From positions 3,663,001 through 3,727,000 of the forward strand of contig NZ_JACHNC010000001.1 of the NCBI RefSeq assembly GCF_014205215.1: DNA of 64,000 bases, read 5' to 3'. The first letter of the stretch is position 1, and the number at the start of each line of letters is the position of its first letter. Shown piece after piece: positions 1-7,200 of the stretch. Source of the DNA: Actinoplanes lobatus (GTDB lineage: Bacteria; Actinomycetota; Actinomycetes; Mycobacteriales; Micromonosporaceae). The position numbers and the translations under genes are program-made. The notes beneath the pieces were generated by a model. That model was not told where the DNA came from. It saw nothing but the letters and a program-made list of their open reading frames with translations, and searched no databases.

Positions 1-1
1 T

Positions 2-619
2 GTGTGGGCCGTTCAAGGCCGGGGCATCGCCGTTCGCTACGGCACGATGCGCCCGCGCCGACCGCGCGGTGATCTGGTCAAGCGCAATGAGCACGCCACC
101 GGATACTCGTTTCCGTCAGCGAGCGGGCAGGAAGTGTGGGTTCGGCACGGTGCGGCGATCAACGCGCCCGCTCGGCTGGACGATCCGCGGATCGCGAAAC
201 TGCTCGGCGTCGAACCGGGCGCTCAGGTGCTGCGCCGTTTCCGGGTGACCGGGCCCGCCTCCGAGGCGCCGTTCCAGATCAACATCTCGTGGATCCATCC
301 GCGGGTAGCCGACATCGTCGCCGACGTGGACGCGGATCCGGCGGCAGGCGAGTGGCTGTACCGCATCGAGCGGGCGGGCCACTGGCCGATCAGCTGGATG
401 GAGATCCACCGCGCCCGGGTGCCCAGCAAGGAGGAAGCGGATGTGCTCGGCATCCCGGCCAGCCTGCCAGTGCTGGAGATCGTCCGAGTCGGCAGTTCGG
501 GGAGCGACGGCAAACCGGTCGAGGTGACCGAATTCGTGGTCGCGAGTGATCGCGTCGAGACGGTTCACGTCCTGCACCGGGATCCGGGCGCACAACAGCC
601 GTGGGCCGACCCGGTATGA
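2..619 (+). CDS. GntR-family transcriptional regulator (C-terminal part, cut by window edge)
   Basis: Ligand-responsive DNA-binding regulator. The first visible residues (VQGRGIAVR) look like the end of a GntR winged-helix wing, so the DNA-binding helices lie left of the window. The rest (about residues 35-200) fits a UTRA effector domain: a pair 'EPGAQVLRRFRV' strand, then 'PVLEIVRVG' and a final strand 'VEVTEFVVASDRVE'. The reading frame is open at the left edge; the GTG at position 2 is not the true start. The stop codon overlaps the ATG of the PP2C gene (ATGA), so the two are probably translated together and may share a signal. Confidence 0.85.
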   Translation: MWAVQGRGIAVRYGTMRPRRPRGDLVKRNEHATGYSFPSASGQEVWVRHGAAINAPARLDDPRIAKLLGVEPGAQVLRRFRVTGPASEAPFQINISWIHPRVADIVADVDADPAAGEWLYRIERAGHWPISWMEIHRARVPSKEEADVLGIPASLPVLEIVRVGSSGSDGKPVEVTEFVVASDRVETVHVLHRDPGAQQPWADPV

Positions 620-1368
620 CGTCGCCGCTCCAGATCACGGCCGCCGCCGGAACGCACGTCGGGCTGGTCCGCCGCCGCAACGAGGACAGCCACTACCTGG
701 GTGACTTCCTCGTCGCGGTGGCGGACGGGCTGGGTGGGCACGTCGCCGGCGACCTTGCCAGCGGTACGGCGATCGAGGCGCTGAAGCCCTACGACCGGGA
801 AGTGGATCCGGCTGACCTCGCGGACACACTCGGTACGGCCGTCGCCTCCGCCGACCGGGCGTTGCGCCGGAAGGTGCGGGAACAGCCGGACGCCGCCGGC
901 ATGGGCACGACGATGGTCGCGCTGCTCCGATCCGGGACGGCAGCCGTGGTCGCCAACGTCGGGGACTCCCGGGCCTACCTCATGCGTGCCTTTCGGTCAG
1001 GCGGTGATGCTTCGCTGCTCCGGATCACCGAGGACCACACCTACCAGCATCTGGTTGCCGCCGCCGACACCTTCCCCGAGCTACCGGGCAAGCTGGCCCG
1101 ATTCCTCGACGGCAGAAAGGACGGCCGATCACCAGACCTGACCGCGGTGAGACTCAGCCCGGGCGACCGCATCCTGCTCTGCACCGATGGGTTGAGCTCC
1201 TACGTCCCGGAGCCGGTGATACAGAAGGTGCTCGGGTCCGCGGGATCACCCGACCAGGTCACCGAGGCACTCATCGCCAGCGCGCTCGATCGAGGCGCTC
1301 CGGACAACGTGACGGTTCTGGTCCTCGAAATCCGGGGCGGAGCGGCAACCGATGCGGCCGCGAGCTGA
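616..1368 (+). CDS. PP2C/PPM-family serine/threonine protein phosphatase
   Basis: Metal-dependent protein phosphatase that removes phosphate from Ser/Thr residues, 250 aa, cytosolic. Family motifs are in order: RRRNEDS, VADGLGGH (metal Asp), GMGTTMVAL, VGDSRAYL, LCTDGLSS (second metal Asp) and PDNVTVLVL near the C-terminus. No membrane or regulatory domain is attached. ATG 616 was chosen because it overlaps the GntR stop by four bases; GTG 601 in the same frame would give a five-residue extension. No kinase gene lies nearby, so the substrate is unknown. Coupling to a GntR regulator suggests joint expression. Confidence 0.9.
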   Translation: MTSPLQITAAAGTHVGLVRRRNEDSHYLGDFLVAVADGLGGHVAGDLASGTAIEALKPYDREVDPADLADTLGTAVASADRALRRKVREQPDAAGMGTTMVALLRSGTAAVVANVGDSRAYLMRAFRSGGDASLLRITEDHTYQHLVAAADTFPELPGKLARFLDGRKDGRSPDLTAVRLSPGDRILLCTDGLSSYVPEPVIQKVLGSAGSPDQVTEALIASALDRGAPDNVTVLVLEIRGGAATDAAAS

Positions 1369-1565
1369 CGTCGCGGTCACATCAGGCCGCGCCTTCGATA
1401 TTCGGCAAGGCGGCGGCCTCGGCGTCGGTTCGGCGCAGATCGGTTGAGGTCTGAACTGAAATTCCTGGGCTCAAAGTAGGGGCGTCCTCACCGGACGGGA
1501 TGGCTCCCAGGATGACGGAAACGCCATTCAGTCACAGGAAGTGAAGGTTCTGGGTTGGTCCGGGG

Positions 1566-1721
1566 TCACCGGATGACCCCTCGGGTAGGGGAGTGCCGGG
1601 GCGTCTCTGGGGCGTTTGACGGCGACCCGCGTCGCCCGATGTCGACCAACAGCCCGATCAGCTCACTGGCGTGTACAAGAACATGACGCGCGGCGTCGTC
1701 GCACTCGTCTTCCGGGCGCAT
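1566..1721 (-). CDS. Possible small hypothetical protein (51 aa)
   Basis: A short minus-strand frame downstream of rnpB that starts at ATG 1721 and reads MRPEDECDDAARHVL, followed by an amphipathic stretch (HASELIGLLVDIG). There is no convincing ribosome binding site, and third-position GC is lower than in its neighbours. I do not recognise it. It may be a real small gene or chance. The rest of the 1369-1780 gap shows nothing else clear. Confidence 0.2.
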   Translation of the reverse strand: MRPEDECDDAARHVLVHASELIGLLVDIGRRGSPSNAPETPRHSPTRGVIR

Positions 1722-1731
1722 GTTGTCGGCG

Positions 1732-1750
1732 GCCCGGCCGGCGGCCGGGC
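1732..1750 (-). terminator. GC-rich hairpin after rnpB, possible terminator
   Basis: Perfect 8-bp stem (GCCCGGCC/GGCCGGGC) with a 3-base loop, about 30 bases past the rnpB 3' end on the minus strand. There is no T-run after it, so its role as terminator is uncertain. Confidence 0.4.
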
Positions 1751-1779
1751 GCGCCACCCCGGAGGGACCTTGAGGGCGG

Positions 1780-2187
1780 CGGACGAGTCGGCCTGTACGC
1801 CGGATTCTGTGGCCGGTGACCCTGGGGTCGCCGGTGGCGGCCATCCATCTAGGCCTGCCGTTGCCGGCAGGCTCGAGCAGCCTACCCGCAGGCTCGGGCG
1901 AGCAGCCCTCGAACGCCTGCGCCGGCCACCGCCTTGCGGCAGTGGCCTTGCTTGGCCTTGCTCCGGGTGGGGTTTACCGAGCCACCCCGGTCACCCGGGG
2001 TGCTGGTGAGCTCTTACCTCACCGTTTCACCCTTACCCTCCCCGAAGGGAGGGCGGTCTGTTTTCTGTGGCACTTTCCCGCGGGTCGCCCCGGGTTGCCG
2101 TTAACAACCACCCTGCTCTGCGGAGTCCGGACGTTCCTCGGCGACGCCCCTGCGGGCGCCGACGCGGCCGCCCAGCCGACTCGTCCG
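1780..2187 (-). ncRNA. rnpB: RNase P RNA (M1 RNA), bacterial type A
   Basis: Catalytic RNA that matures the 5' ends of tRNAs. Read on the minus strand, a 5' segment carries GAGGAACGTCCGGACTCC (conserved GAGGAAAGTCCGGGCTCC region, near 2118-2136). The middle carries the ggtaaGAGCTCACCAGC-type segment, and the 3' part carries ACAGAATCCGGCGTACAGG near 1793-1812. Bases 1781-1792 and 2175-2186 are perfectly complementary over 12 bp, forming helix P1 and fixing both ends; total length is about 408 nt, usual for high-GC actinobacteria. An open frame (1816 onwards, plus strand) runs through it but is only a chance extension of the next gene. Confidence 0.95.
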
Positions 2188-2197
2188 TCGCGCCGCA

Positions 2198-2203
2198 ATC
2201 TTA
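2198..2203 (-). promoter_or_regulatory. Probable -10 element of rnpB
   Basis: TAAGAT on the minus strand, about 7-10 bases before the P1 helix, where transcription of rnpB should begin. No good -35 hexamer is visible at the usual distance. The fit of position to the RNA 5' end is the main support. Confidence 0.5.
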
Positions 2204-2224
2204 CGTCCCGGTCCGGTCACGGCC

Positions 2225-2350
2225 GGATCGGGGCGTCCGCGGATCAAGAGCATCGGGCCGGGGCGCCGGCGGATCGGGGCGTCCGGATCAAGAGCATCGG
2301 GCCGGGTGCCGGCGGATCGGGGTGTCCGCGGTGCAAGATCACCGGGCCGG
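2225..2350. repeat. Three imperfect tandem repeats of ~37-46 bp
   Basis: Units at 2225-2270, 2271-2313 and 2314-2350 share the core GGATCGGGGYGTCCG, then a GATCAAGAGCATCGGGCCGG-like half; the second lacks three bases and the third is the most diverged. The array fills the gap between the rnpB promoter and the TauE/SafE gene. Confidence 0.8.
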
Positions 2351-2382
2351 GTGGGTGGGAAGCACGTAGATTCACTCCCACC

Positions 2383-3150
2383 ATGGATTTCACGCACATT
2401 TTGCTTCTCGCCGCGGCCGGCGTCGCGGCCGGGGCGGTGAACGCGATCGCCGGTGGTGGGTCGCTGATCACCTTTCCGAGCCTGATCGCGACCGGGCTGC
2501 CGACGGTGGACGCGAATGTCACCAACTCGGTCTCGGTCTTTCCGGGGTACGTGTCGAGCGTCGTGGGCAGCCGGGCCGACCTGGCCGGACAGGGGCGGCG
2601 GGTGCGGGCCGCGCTGCCGGCCGCGGTCCTCGGATCGGCCGCCGGGTGTGCGCTGCTGCTGCTCACGCCGGCGCGGGCGTTCGAGATCGTGGTGCCGTTC
2701 CTGGTGCTGGGGGCGGCGGCGACGCTGGCGTTCCAGGAGCGGCTGCGCGGGCTGGTCGGGCATCCGCGGGCGATGTCACCGCGGCGGGCCGCGGTCACCT
2801 TACCGACCGTGGTGTTCGCCGGTGCTGTCTACGGTGGGTATTTCGGCGCCGCGCTCGGGGTGATGTATGTGGCGGTGCTGGCGCTGATCCTCGACGAGTC
2901 GCTGAAGCGGATCAACGCGCTGAAGAACGTGTTGTCGGCGACGGTCGGGTTCGTGACGCTGGTGGTGTTCGCCGCGTTCGCGGACGTGGACTGGGGTGCG
3001 GTGGCGATTCTGGCGCCGGCCGCGATCGTCGGGGGTTACGTTGGGGCGCGGCTCGCACGGCGTCTGCCGCAGCGGGTGCTGAAATACGTCATCGTCACGT
3101 TCGGTACGACGGTGGGCCTCATTCTGCTCTACCGTGCCGTCACCGGCTGA
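2383..3150 (+). CDS. TauE/SafE-family membrane permease
   Basis: Polytopic inner-membrane protein of the sulfite exporter TauE/SafE family (255 aa, about seven to eight hydrophobic segments), thought to move sulfonates, sulfite or related organic anions. The N-terminus shows the family's GAVNAIAGGGSLITFP signature, and a second conserved half has GGYFGAALGVMYVAVL, the internal duplication typical of the family. ATG 2383 was chosen; the frame is open further upstream, but that part lies inside rnpB and the repeats. There is no neighbouring sulfur gene, so the substrate is open. It converges with the TIR gene. Confidence 0.88.
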   Translation: MDFTHILLLAAAGVAAGAVNAIAGGGSLITFPSLIATGLPTVDANVTNSVSVFPGYVSSVVGSRADLAGQGRRVRAALPAAVLGSAAGCALLLLTPARAFEIVVPFLVLGAAATLAFQERLRGLVGHPRAMSPRRAAVTLPTVVFAGAVYGGYFGAALGVMYVAVLALILDESLKRINALKNVLSATVGFVTLVVFAAFADVDWGAVAILAPAAIVGGYVGARLARRLPQRVLKYVIVTFGTTVGLILLYRAVTG

Positions 3151-3279
3151 CCGTCGGTCACAGCCAACGCCTGGACCGGGGGCCTTCGTCGACCGGGGGC
3201 GGTGGAGAGGCGTCCAGGATCGCGCGGGATGGGTGCTTCGGCCGTACAAAATGGGGGTTGGAAAGAGGGTGACCGGAAA

Positions 3280-3678
3280 TCACCAGCCGGCGGCGCGCGG
3301 GAACTGATGGCGGCGGATGCCGCCGGCCAGGTTGAGCAGCAGCTCCAGAGCGTCCTCCTCGTCGAGGCCGTGCAGGCTGCGGCAGGGGAGGGCGCGTAGC
3401 GCGCGAGGGAGTTCGGCGGCGTCGAGTCGCAGAACGATCAGCCGGCCGACGATCGCCGGCGCCCGCAGCAGGGTGGCCCAGTCGGCGGTGGTGGCCCGGT
3501 GTTCGGCGGAGATCAGCAGGAGTACCGGGTCGGTGCCGCCGAGGCCGCCGGCGAGGCGGCGCACGAAGCCGGGGCCGGCCGGGTCGAGGTGGACGTCGTG
3601 GCCGGCGGCGCGCAGTTCCAGAGCGATCCACTGTGCCCAGGGTTCGTCGGCGACGGCGTGGGAGACGAATACGGGCAC
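3280..3678 (-). CDS. Stand-alone TIR-domain protein
   Basis: Single-domain protein of 132 aa. The N-terminus VPVFVSHAVADEPWAQW matches the first strand and box 1 of bacterial TIR domains, DVHLDPAGPGF is the box 2/BB-loop region, and VLLLISAEH gives the central strand. Bacterial TIR domains are NAD+ hydrolases or adaptors. In catalytic members a Glu stands four residues after the Trp in 'W-x-x-x-E'; here the Trp (residue 67) is followed by Leu at that position, so NADase activity is doubtful. GTG 3678 fits a G-rich stretch just upstream; an ATG about 100 bases earlier would put coding sequence into the promoter of the next gene. No effector or sensor partner gene is adjacent. Confidence 0.7.
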   Translation of the reverse strand: MPVFVSHAVADEPWAQWIALELRAAGHDVHLDPAGPGFVRRLAGGLGGTDPVLLLISAEHRATTADWATLLRAPAIVGRLIVLRLDAAELPRALRALPCRSLHGLDEEDALELLLNLAGGIRRHQFPRAAGW

Positions 3679-3760
3679 GCCCCCAGAATGCCGGACCGGG
3701 GTCCACAGTGCTGGCCGTGGTTCGACGTCGATCGTTGGAGGGGTGTGAGAATGTCGTCCG

Positions 3761-3790
3761 TTGACGTGCAACTTGCACAACTCATAGTGT
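3761..3790 (+). promoter_or_regulatory. Promoter with internal palindromic operator upstream of GAPDH-like gene
   Basis: TTGACG (3761-3766) and TAGTGT (3785-3790) lie 18 bases apart, a good housekeeping-type promoter. Between them is a perfect 13-bp palindrome, GTGCAACTTGCAC (3766-3778), placed where a repressor would block RNA polymerase. The regulator is not known. Confidence 0.55.
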
Positions 3791-3797
3791 CGAAGCC

Positions 3798-3887
3798 GTG
3801 ACTGCGGGTGGATCCTGGGGGAAACAGGTGAGCCTGGTCACGGGGGAAATCCTGGCAAAGCATCCGAAATCGAGGAGCGCTCGATGA
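3798..3887 (+). CDS. Possible leaderless 29-codon upstream ORF
   Basis: GTG at 3798 lies 7-8 bases after the predicted -10 hexamer, where the transcript would begin, so it could be read leaderless, as is common in actinobacteria. It runs 29 codons and ends in a TGA that overlaps the ATG of the GAPDH-like gene (ATGA at 3884-3887). The overlap suggests translational coupling. There is no homology support; codon use is ordinary for the region. Confidence 0.35.
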   Translation: MTAGGSWGKQVSLVTGEILAKHPKSRSAR

Positions 3888-4942
3888 CTGTCGCGATCGG
3901 GATCAATGGGCTCGGGCGGATCGGCCGAAGTGTCACCCGGATCGTGGCTTCCGCCTCGAACCCGGGCGTGCAGATCGCCGCGGTCAACGACGTCGCGTCG
4001 ACCGACAAACTGGCCTACGGGCTGCGCCGGGACAGTGTCCGCGGCGCCTTTCCGGGGACGGTGACCGCGAGCGGGGACTACCTCGTGGTGAACGACCACG
4101 CCATTCGGGCATTCCACCACGAGCGTCCCGAGCGGATTCCCTGGGCGGAGGAGGGCGTCGACGTGGTCATCGAGGCCACCGGCCGGTTCCGCGCCGGTTC
4201 GGCGGCCCGTTTTCACATCACCCACGGTGGCGCCCGCAAGGTGGTGATCAGCGCCTCCGCCGACGACCCGGACGCGTTCCTGGTGGTCGGCGCGAACCAC
4301 AAGAGCTACGACCCGGCACTGCACGACGTCGTCTCCCCGGCCTCGTGCGGGGTGAACGCGCTCACCGTGATGGCGAAGGTGCTGCTCGACCGGTTCGGGC
4401 TGCGGTCGGTGAACACGTCGGTGATGCTGGCCGCCCAGAGCTGGCAGCGGGTGCAGGACTCGCTGGTCGGCACGTCCCGGGAGGATCCGCGGCTGGGCCG
4501 GGCCGCCGGCGAGAGCATCATCCCGCACAACTATGTGGTCGGTGACCTGGTCCGGGTGGCGCTGCCGGAGATCGGCGAGATGCGGTACAGCTACTACTGC
4601 GTACCCACTCCGATCGGGTCGCTCGCCGAGCTGTCCGGGCAGACCGACCGGCCGGTGACCGCCGACGAGGTCAACCGGGCGATGGCCGAGGCGGCGGCCG
4701 GGCCGCTGCGCGGCATCCTGGCGTACGACCCGGACCCGACCGTGTCGATCGACGTGAAGAACAATCCGGCGTCCTGCCTGTTCGATCCCTCCGGCACGCA
4801 GACCACCGCGGACGGCGGGGTGAAGGTGCGCGGCTGGTTCGACAACGAGTGGGGCTTCTCCAACCGGTTGCTGGATCTGGCGAGGCTGGTGGGCGACCGT
4901 TTACCGGTTCCGTCCAGCCGGGTGACGTGGAGCGTCGCCTAG
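3884..4942 (+). CDS. Atypical glyceraldehyde-3-phosphate dehydrogenase-like protein
   Basis: 352 aa with the full GAPDH fold: NAD-binding GINGLGRIGR at residues 7-16, AVND near 33-36, the nucleophile region SPASCGVN (Cys155), and the C-terminal WFDNEWGFSNR. Several active-site residues differ from the classical enzyme. The TTN after the Cys is GVN; the catalytic His of the HAYTND motif is Met181; the TGAAKA phosphate-binding loop is replaced by NYVVGD; and the Arg before VPTP is Cys239. The classical oxidation of glyceraldehyde-3-phosphate is therefore unlikely. It may act on another aldehyde, or only bind nucleotide. A good GAGGAG ribosome site precedes ATG 3884. The dehydratase gene follows after nine bases, so they form an operon. 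Confidence 0.8.
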   Translation: MTVAIGINGLGRIGRSVTRIVASASNPGVQIAAVNDVASTDKLAYGLRRDSVRGAFPGTVTASGDYLVVNDHAIRAFHHERPERIPWAEEGVDVVIEATGRFRAGSAARFHITHGGARKVVISASADDPDAFLVVGANHKSYDPALHDVVSPASCGVNALTVMAKVLLDRFGLRSVNTSVMLAAQSWQRVQDSLVGTSREDPRLGRAAGESIIPHNYVVGDLVRVALPEIGEMRYSYYCVPTPIGSLAELSGQTDRPVTADEVNRAMAEAAAGPLRGILAYDPDPTVSIDVKNNPASCLFDPSGTQTTADGGVKVRGWFDNEWGFSNRLLDLARLVGDRLPVPSSRVTWSVA

Positions 4943-4951
4943 GCTTTCCTC

Positions 4952-5851
4952 GTGATCGATCTGTCTGACGTGCGGGCCGCGGCGAAACGCGTCGAGGGCC
5001 GGGTCCGGCGCACCCCGGTGCTCGCGGCCGGGCCGGACCTCTGGTTCAAGCTGGAGTTCCTCCAGCACGCCGGGTCGTTCAAGACCCGGGGCATGTTCAA
5101 CCGGATCGTCGATCCGCCGGCGGCCGGGATCGTCGCGGCCTCCGGCGGCAACGCGGGCCTCGCCGCCGCCTGGGCGGCCCGCGAGCTCGGCGTCGCGGCC
5201 GAGGTGTTCGTGCCGGTCACCGCCCCGGCGGTCAAGGTGGCGAAGCTCGGCAAGCTGGGCGCGCGGGTGGTCCAGGAGGGCGGGGAGTACGCGGAGGCGT
5301 ACGCCGCGGCGACGATCCGTGCCGGGGAGACCGGCGCCCTGTTCTGCCACGCCTATGACGGTCCGGAGATGGTGGCCGGGAACGGAACCATCGCGTTGGA
5401 GCTGCTGTCGCAGGTGCCGGACGGGTTCGACACCGTGCTGGTGGCGGTGGGCGGCGGTGGCCTGATCGGCGGGCTTCGTGCCGCTCTTTCGCGAGATATC
5501 CGGATCGTCGGGGTGGAGCCGGTCACCTCGTGTGCCTTCCACGCCGCGCAGCAGGCCGGCCACCCGGTGGACGTGCCGGTCTCGGGCGTGGCGGCGGACT
5601 CGCTGGGCGCCCGGCGAATCGGGGATGTCGGGTTCGCCCTGGCACGTGACGCGACCTCCGTGCTGGTCGGGGACGACGCCATCATCGACGCCCGCCGGAG
5701 ACTGTGGGACGACTACCGGATCGTGGTCGAGCACGGCACCGCCGCCGCGTACGCCGCCCTGCTCACCAAGGCATATCAGCCGGAACCGGGCGAGCGCGTG
5801 GTGGTGCTGCTCTGCGGGGCCAACACCGATCCGGCCGATCTGGCCACCTGA
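4952..5851 (+). CDS. PLP-dependent threonine/serine dehydratase-like enzyme
   Basis: 299 aa, fold type II pyridoxal-phosphate enzyme. The lysine that binds PLP lies in GSFKTRG (about residue 44), the substrate loop is SGGNAGLAAA (about 64-73), and the phosphate-binding glycine loop is VGGGGLIGG (about residues 168-176). The family deaminates serine or threonine; related members are racemases or cysteine synthases. There is no C-terminal ACT regulatory domain, so it is a short, catabolic-type version without feedback control by isoleucine. It is nine bases downstream of the GAPDH-like gene with a GTG start and probably co-transcribed. Confidence 0.85.
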   Translation: MIDLSDVRAAAKRVEGRVRRTPVLAAGPDLWFKLEFLQHAGSFKTRGMFNRIVDPPAAGIVAASGGNAGLAAAWAARELGVAAEVFVPVTAPAVKVAKLGKLGARVVQEGGEYAEAYAAATIRAGETGALFCHAYDGPEMVAGNGTIALELLSQVPDGFDTVLVAVGGGGLIGGLRAALSRDIRIVGVEPVTSCAFHAAQQAGHPVDVPVSGVAADSLGARRIGDVGFALARDATSVLVGDDAIIDARRRLWDDYRIVVEHGTAAAYAALLTKAYQPEPGERVVVLLCGANTDPADLAT

Positions 5852-5906
5852 TCGGCCCTGTGATCCGCGACCCACAGGCAAGCATGGTCACCTCATGAAC
5901 CGGCGC

Positions 5907-5937
5907 GTACGGTCGATCCGTACTTGAAGTGTCAAGT
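5907..5937 (+). promoter_or_regulatory. Two adjacent inverted repeats upstream of ribA
   Basis: GTACGG-TCGAT-CCGTAC (5907-5923) and ACTTGA-AGTG-TCAAGT (5922-5937) are perfect inverted repeats that overlap by two bases and end 15 bases before the ribA start. They look like operators or a small RNA hairpin. No FMN riboswitch is present here. Confidence 0.45.
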
Positions 5938-5952
5938 GCACAGGGAGAGGGC

Positions 5953-6561
5953 ATGCCGGTTCGTACGCGCGTCACCGTTCCGCTGGAGTTCCCCGACGGG
6001 TACCGCACCACCGCCGAGGTGATCACCTTCACCGGTCTAGCCGACGGGAAGGAGCACCTCGCGCTCGCCCTCGGCGACATCGCGGAGTCCGGGGTGCCGC
6101 TCGTCCGCATGCACTCCGAGTGCATGACCGGGGACGTTTTCGGCTCGCAGCGCTGCGACTGCGGCCCACAGCTGCGGGAGGCCGTGGAACAGATCGCCGA
6201 GACCGGCGGCTACCTGCTCTACCTGCGCCAGGAGGGCCGCGGCATCGGGCTGTACGCGAAACTCGACGCGTACGCCCTCCAAGACCTCGGGATGGACACG
6301 TACGAGGCGAACCGGGCACTCGGCCACGGCGACGACGAGCGGGACTACACCGCCGCCGCGCAGATGCTCCAGGCACTCGGCGCGCCCGCCGTCGACCTGC
6401 TCACCAACAACCCGGACAAGTCCCGCCAACTGCGGGAACTCGGTGTCGAGGTGCGGGCGGTCCGGCGTACCGGGGTGCACGCCTCCCCGGTGAACGTCCG
6501 CTACCTCCAGGCGAAGGTGACGCACACCCAGCACACGATCGATCTGGCCCCGGCGTCCTGA
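5953..6561 (+). CDS. ribA: GTP cyclohydrolase II (free-standing)
   Basis: Opens the imidazole ring of GTP to give the pyrimidine that starts riboflavin synthesis. 202 aa. The zinc ligands are visible as Cys57, Cys68 and Cys70 in SECMTGDVFGSQRCDCG; RQEGRGIGLY follows at about residue 91, and LLTNNPDK near 151. Most actinobacteria carry a fused RibBA in a rib operon; this copy has no RibB domain and no rib neighbours, so it may be a second copy or serve a side pathway. ATG 5953 has AGGGAGAG upstream; the longer GTG start would run into the inverted repeats. Confidence 0.92.
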   Translation: MPVRTRVTVPLEFPDGYRTTAEVITFTGLADGKEHLALALGDIAESGVPLVRMHSECMTGDVFGSQRCDCGPQLREAVEQIAETGGYLLYLRQEGRGIGLYAKLDAYALQDLGMDTYEANRALGHGDDERDYTAAAQMLQALGAPAVDLLTNNPDKSRQLRELGVEVRAVRRTGVHASPVNVRYLQAKVTHTQHTIDLAPAS

Positions 6562-6603
6562 GGTTTTCCCTCAGTTTTCCCCGGGCCCGCCGAACCAGGG
6601 AAC

Positions 6604-7185
6604 GTGGGAATCGAGGGATTGAACTCGCGCATCGCGGAGATCCAGAGCCGGATCATCGCCTTGCAGACTCAGCAGACGGCGACCACGTCGGCGAGGGCCA
6701 CGTCCGCCCAGGGCACCTTCGCCAGCCACCTCCAGGGCGCGATGGCGTCCACCGCACCGACCGGCCAGGCCTACAAACTCAACAGCAAGGGCATTCCGGA
6801 AGATCTTGCCGCGTACGGGAACGGCCAGATCCCGGAGACCGCCCTGGGCCGGGTCGGCAACACCGGGCACAAGCTCTGGGCCCCGGCGGCCGAGGCGCTG
6901 AACGGCATGATCGAGGACGCCCGCCGGGACGGTGTGGAGATCGGCATCACCGACTCCTACCGCCCCTACGCCGAGCAGGTCGACCTGGCCCAGCGTAAGG
7001 GCCTCTACTCGCAGGGTGGTCTGGCGGCCAAGCCCGGCACCAGCGAACACGGCTGGGGCATGGCCACCGACCTGGACCTCAACGCCAAGGCGCTCTCCTG
7101 GATGCGGAAGAACGCCGGCAACTACGGCTTCGTGGAGAACGTGGCACGGGAGTCGTGGCACTGGGCGTACCGTCCCCGTACCTGA
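6604..7185 (+). CDS. M15-family D-alanyl-D-alanine carboxypeptidase (VanY type) without signal peptide
   Basis: Zinc peptidase that trims peptidoglycan stem peptides; 193 aa. The catalytic part (residues 80-193) has DSYRPYAEQ, the zinc motif GTSEHGWGMATDLD and the final ESWHWAYR, all intact. The first 50 residues lack a hydrophobic signal segment and instead carry a coiled-coil-like start (GLNSRIAEIQSRI) and a short FASHL segment. Such N-termini occur on some muralytic enzymes of actinobacterial flagellar clusters; here no flagellar gene is near, so the export route is open. GTG 6604 is preceded by AGGGAAC. Confidence 0.85.
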   Translation: MGIEGLNSRIAEIQSRIIALQTQQTATTSARATSAQGTFASHLQGAMASTAPTGQAYKLNSKGIPEDLAAYGNGQIPETALGRVGNTGHKLWAPAAEALNGMIEDARRDGVEIGITDSYRPYAEQVDLAQRKGLYSQGGLAAKPGTSEHGWGMATDLDLNAKALSWMRKNAGNYGFVENVARESWHWAYRPRT

Positions 7186-7200
7186 TCTCAGGCGCGGTTT

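Noticed and set aside
1816..2382. Upstream extension of the TauE/SafE frame
   Set aside because: Runs through rnpB and repeats; the family N-terminus begins at ATG 2383.
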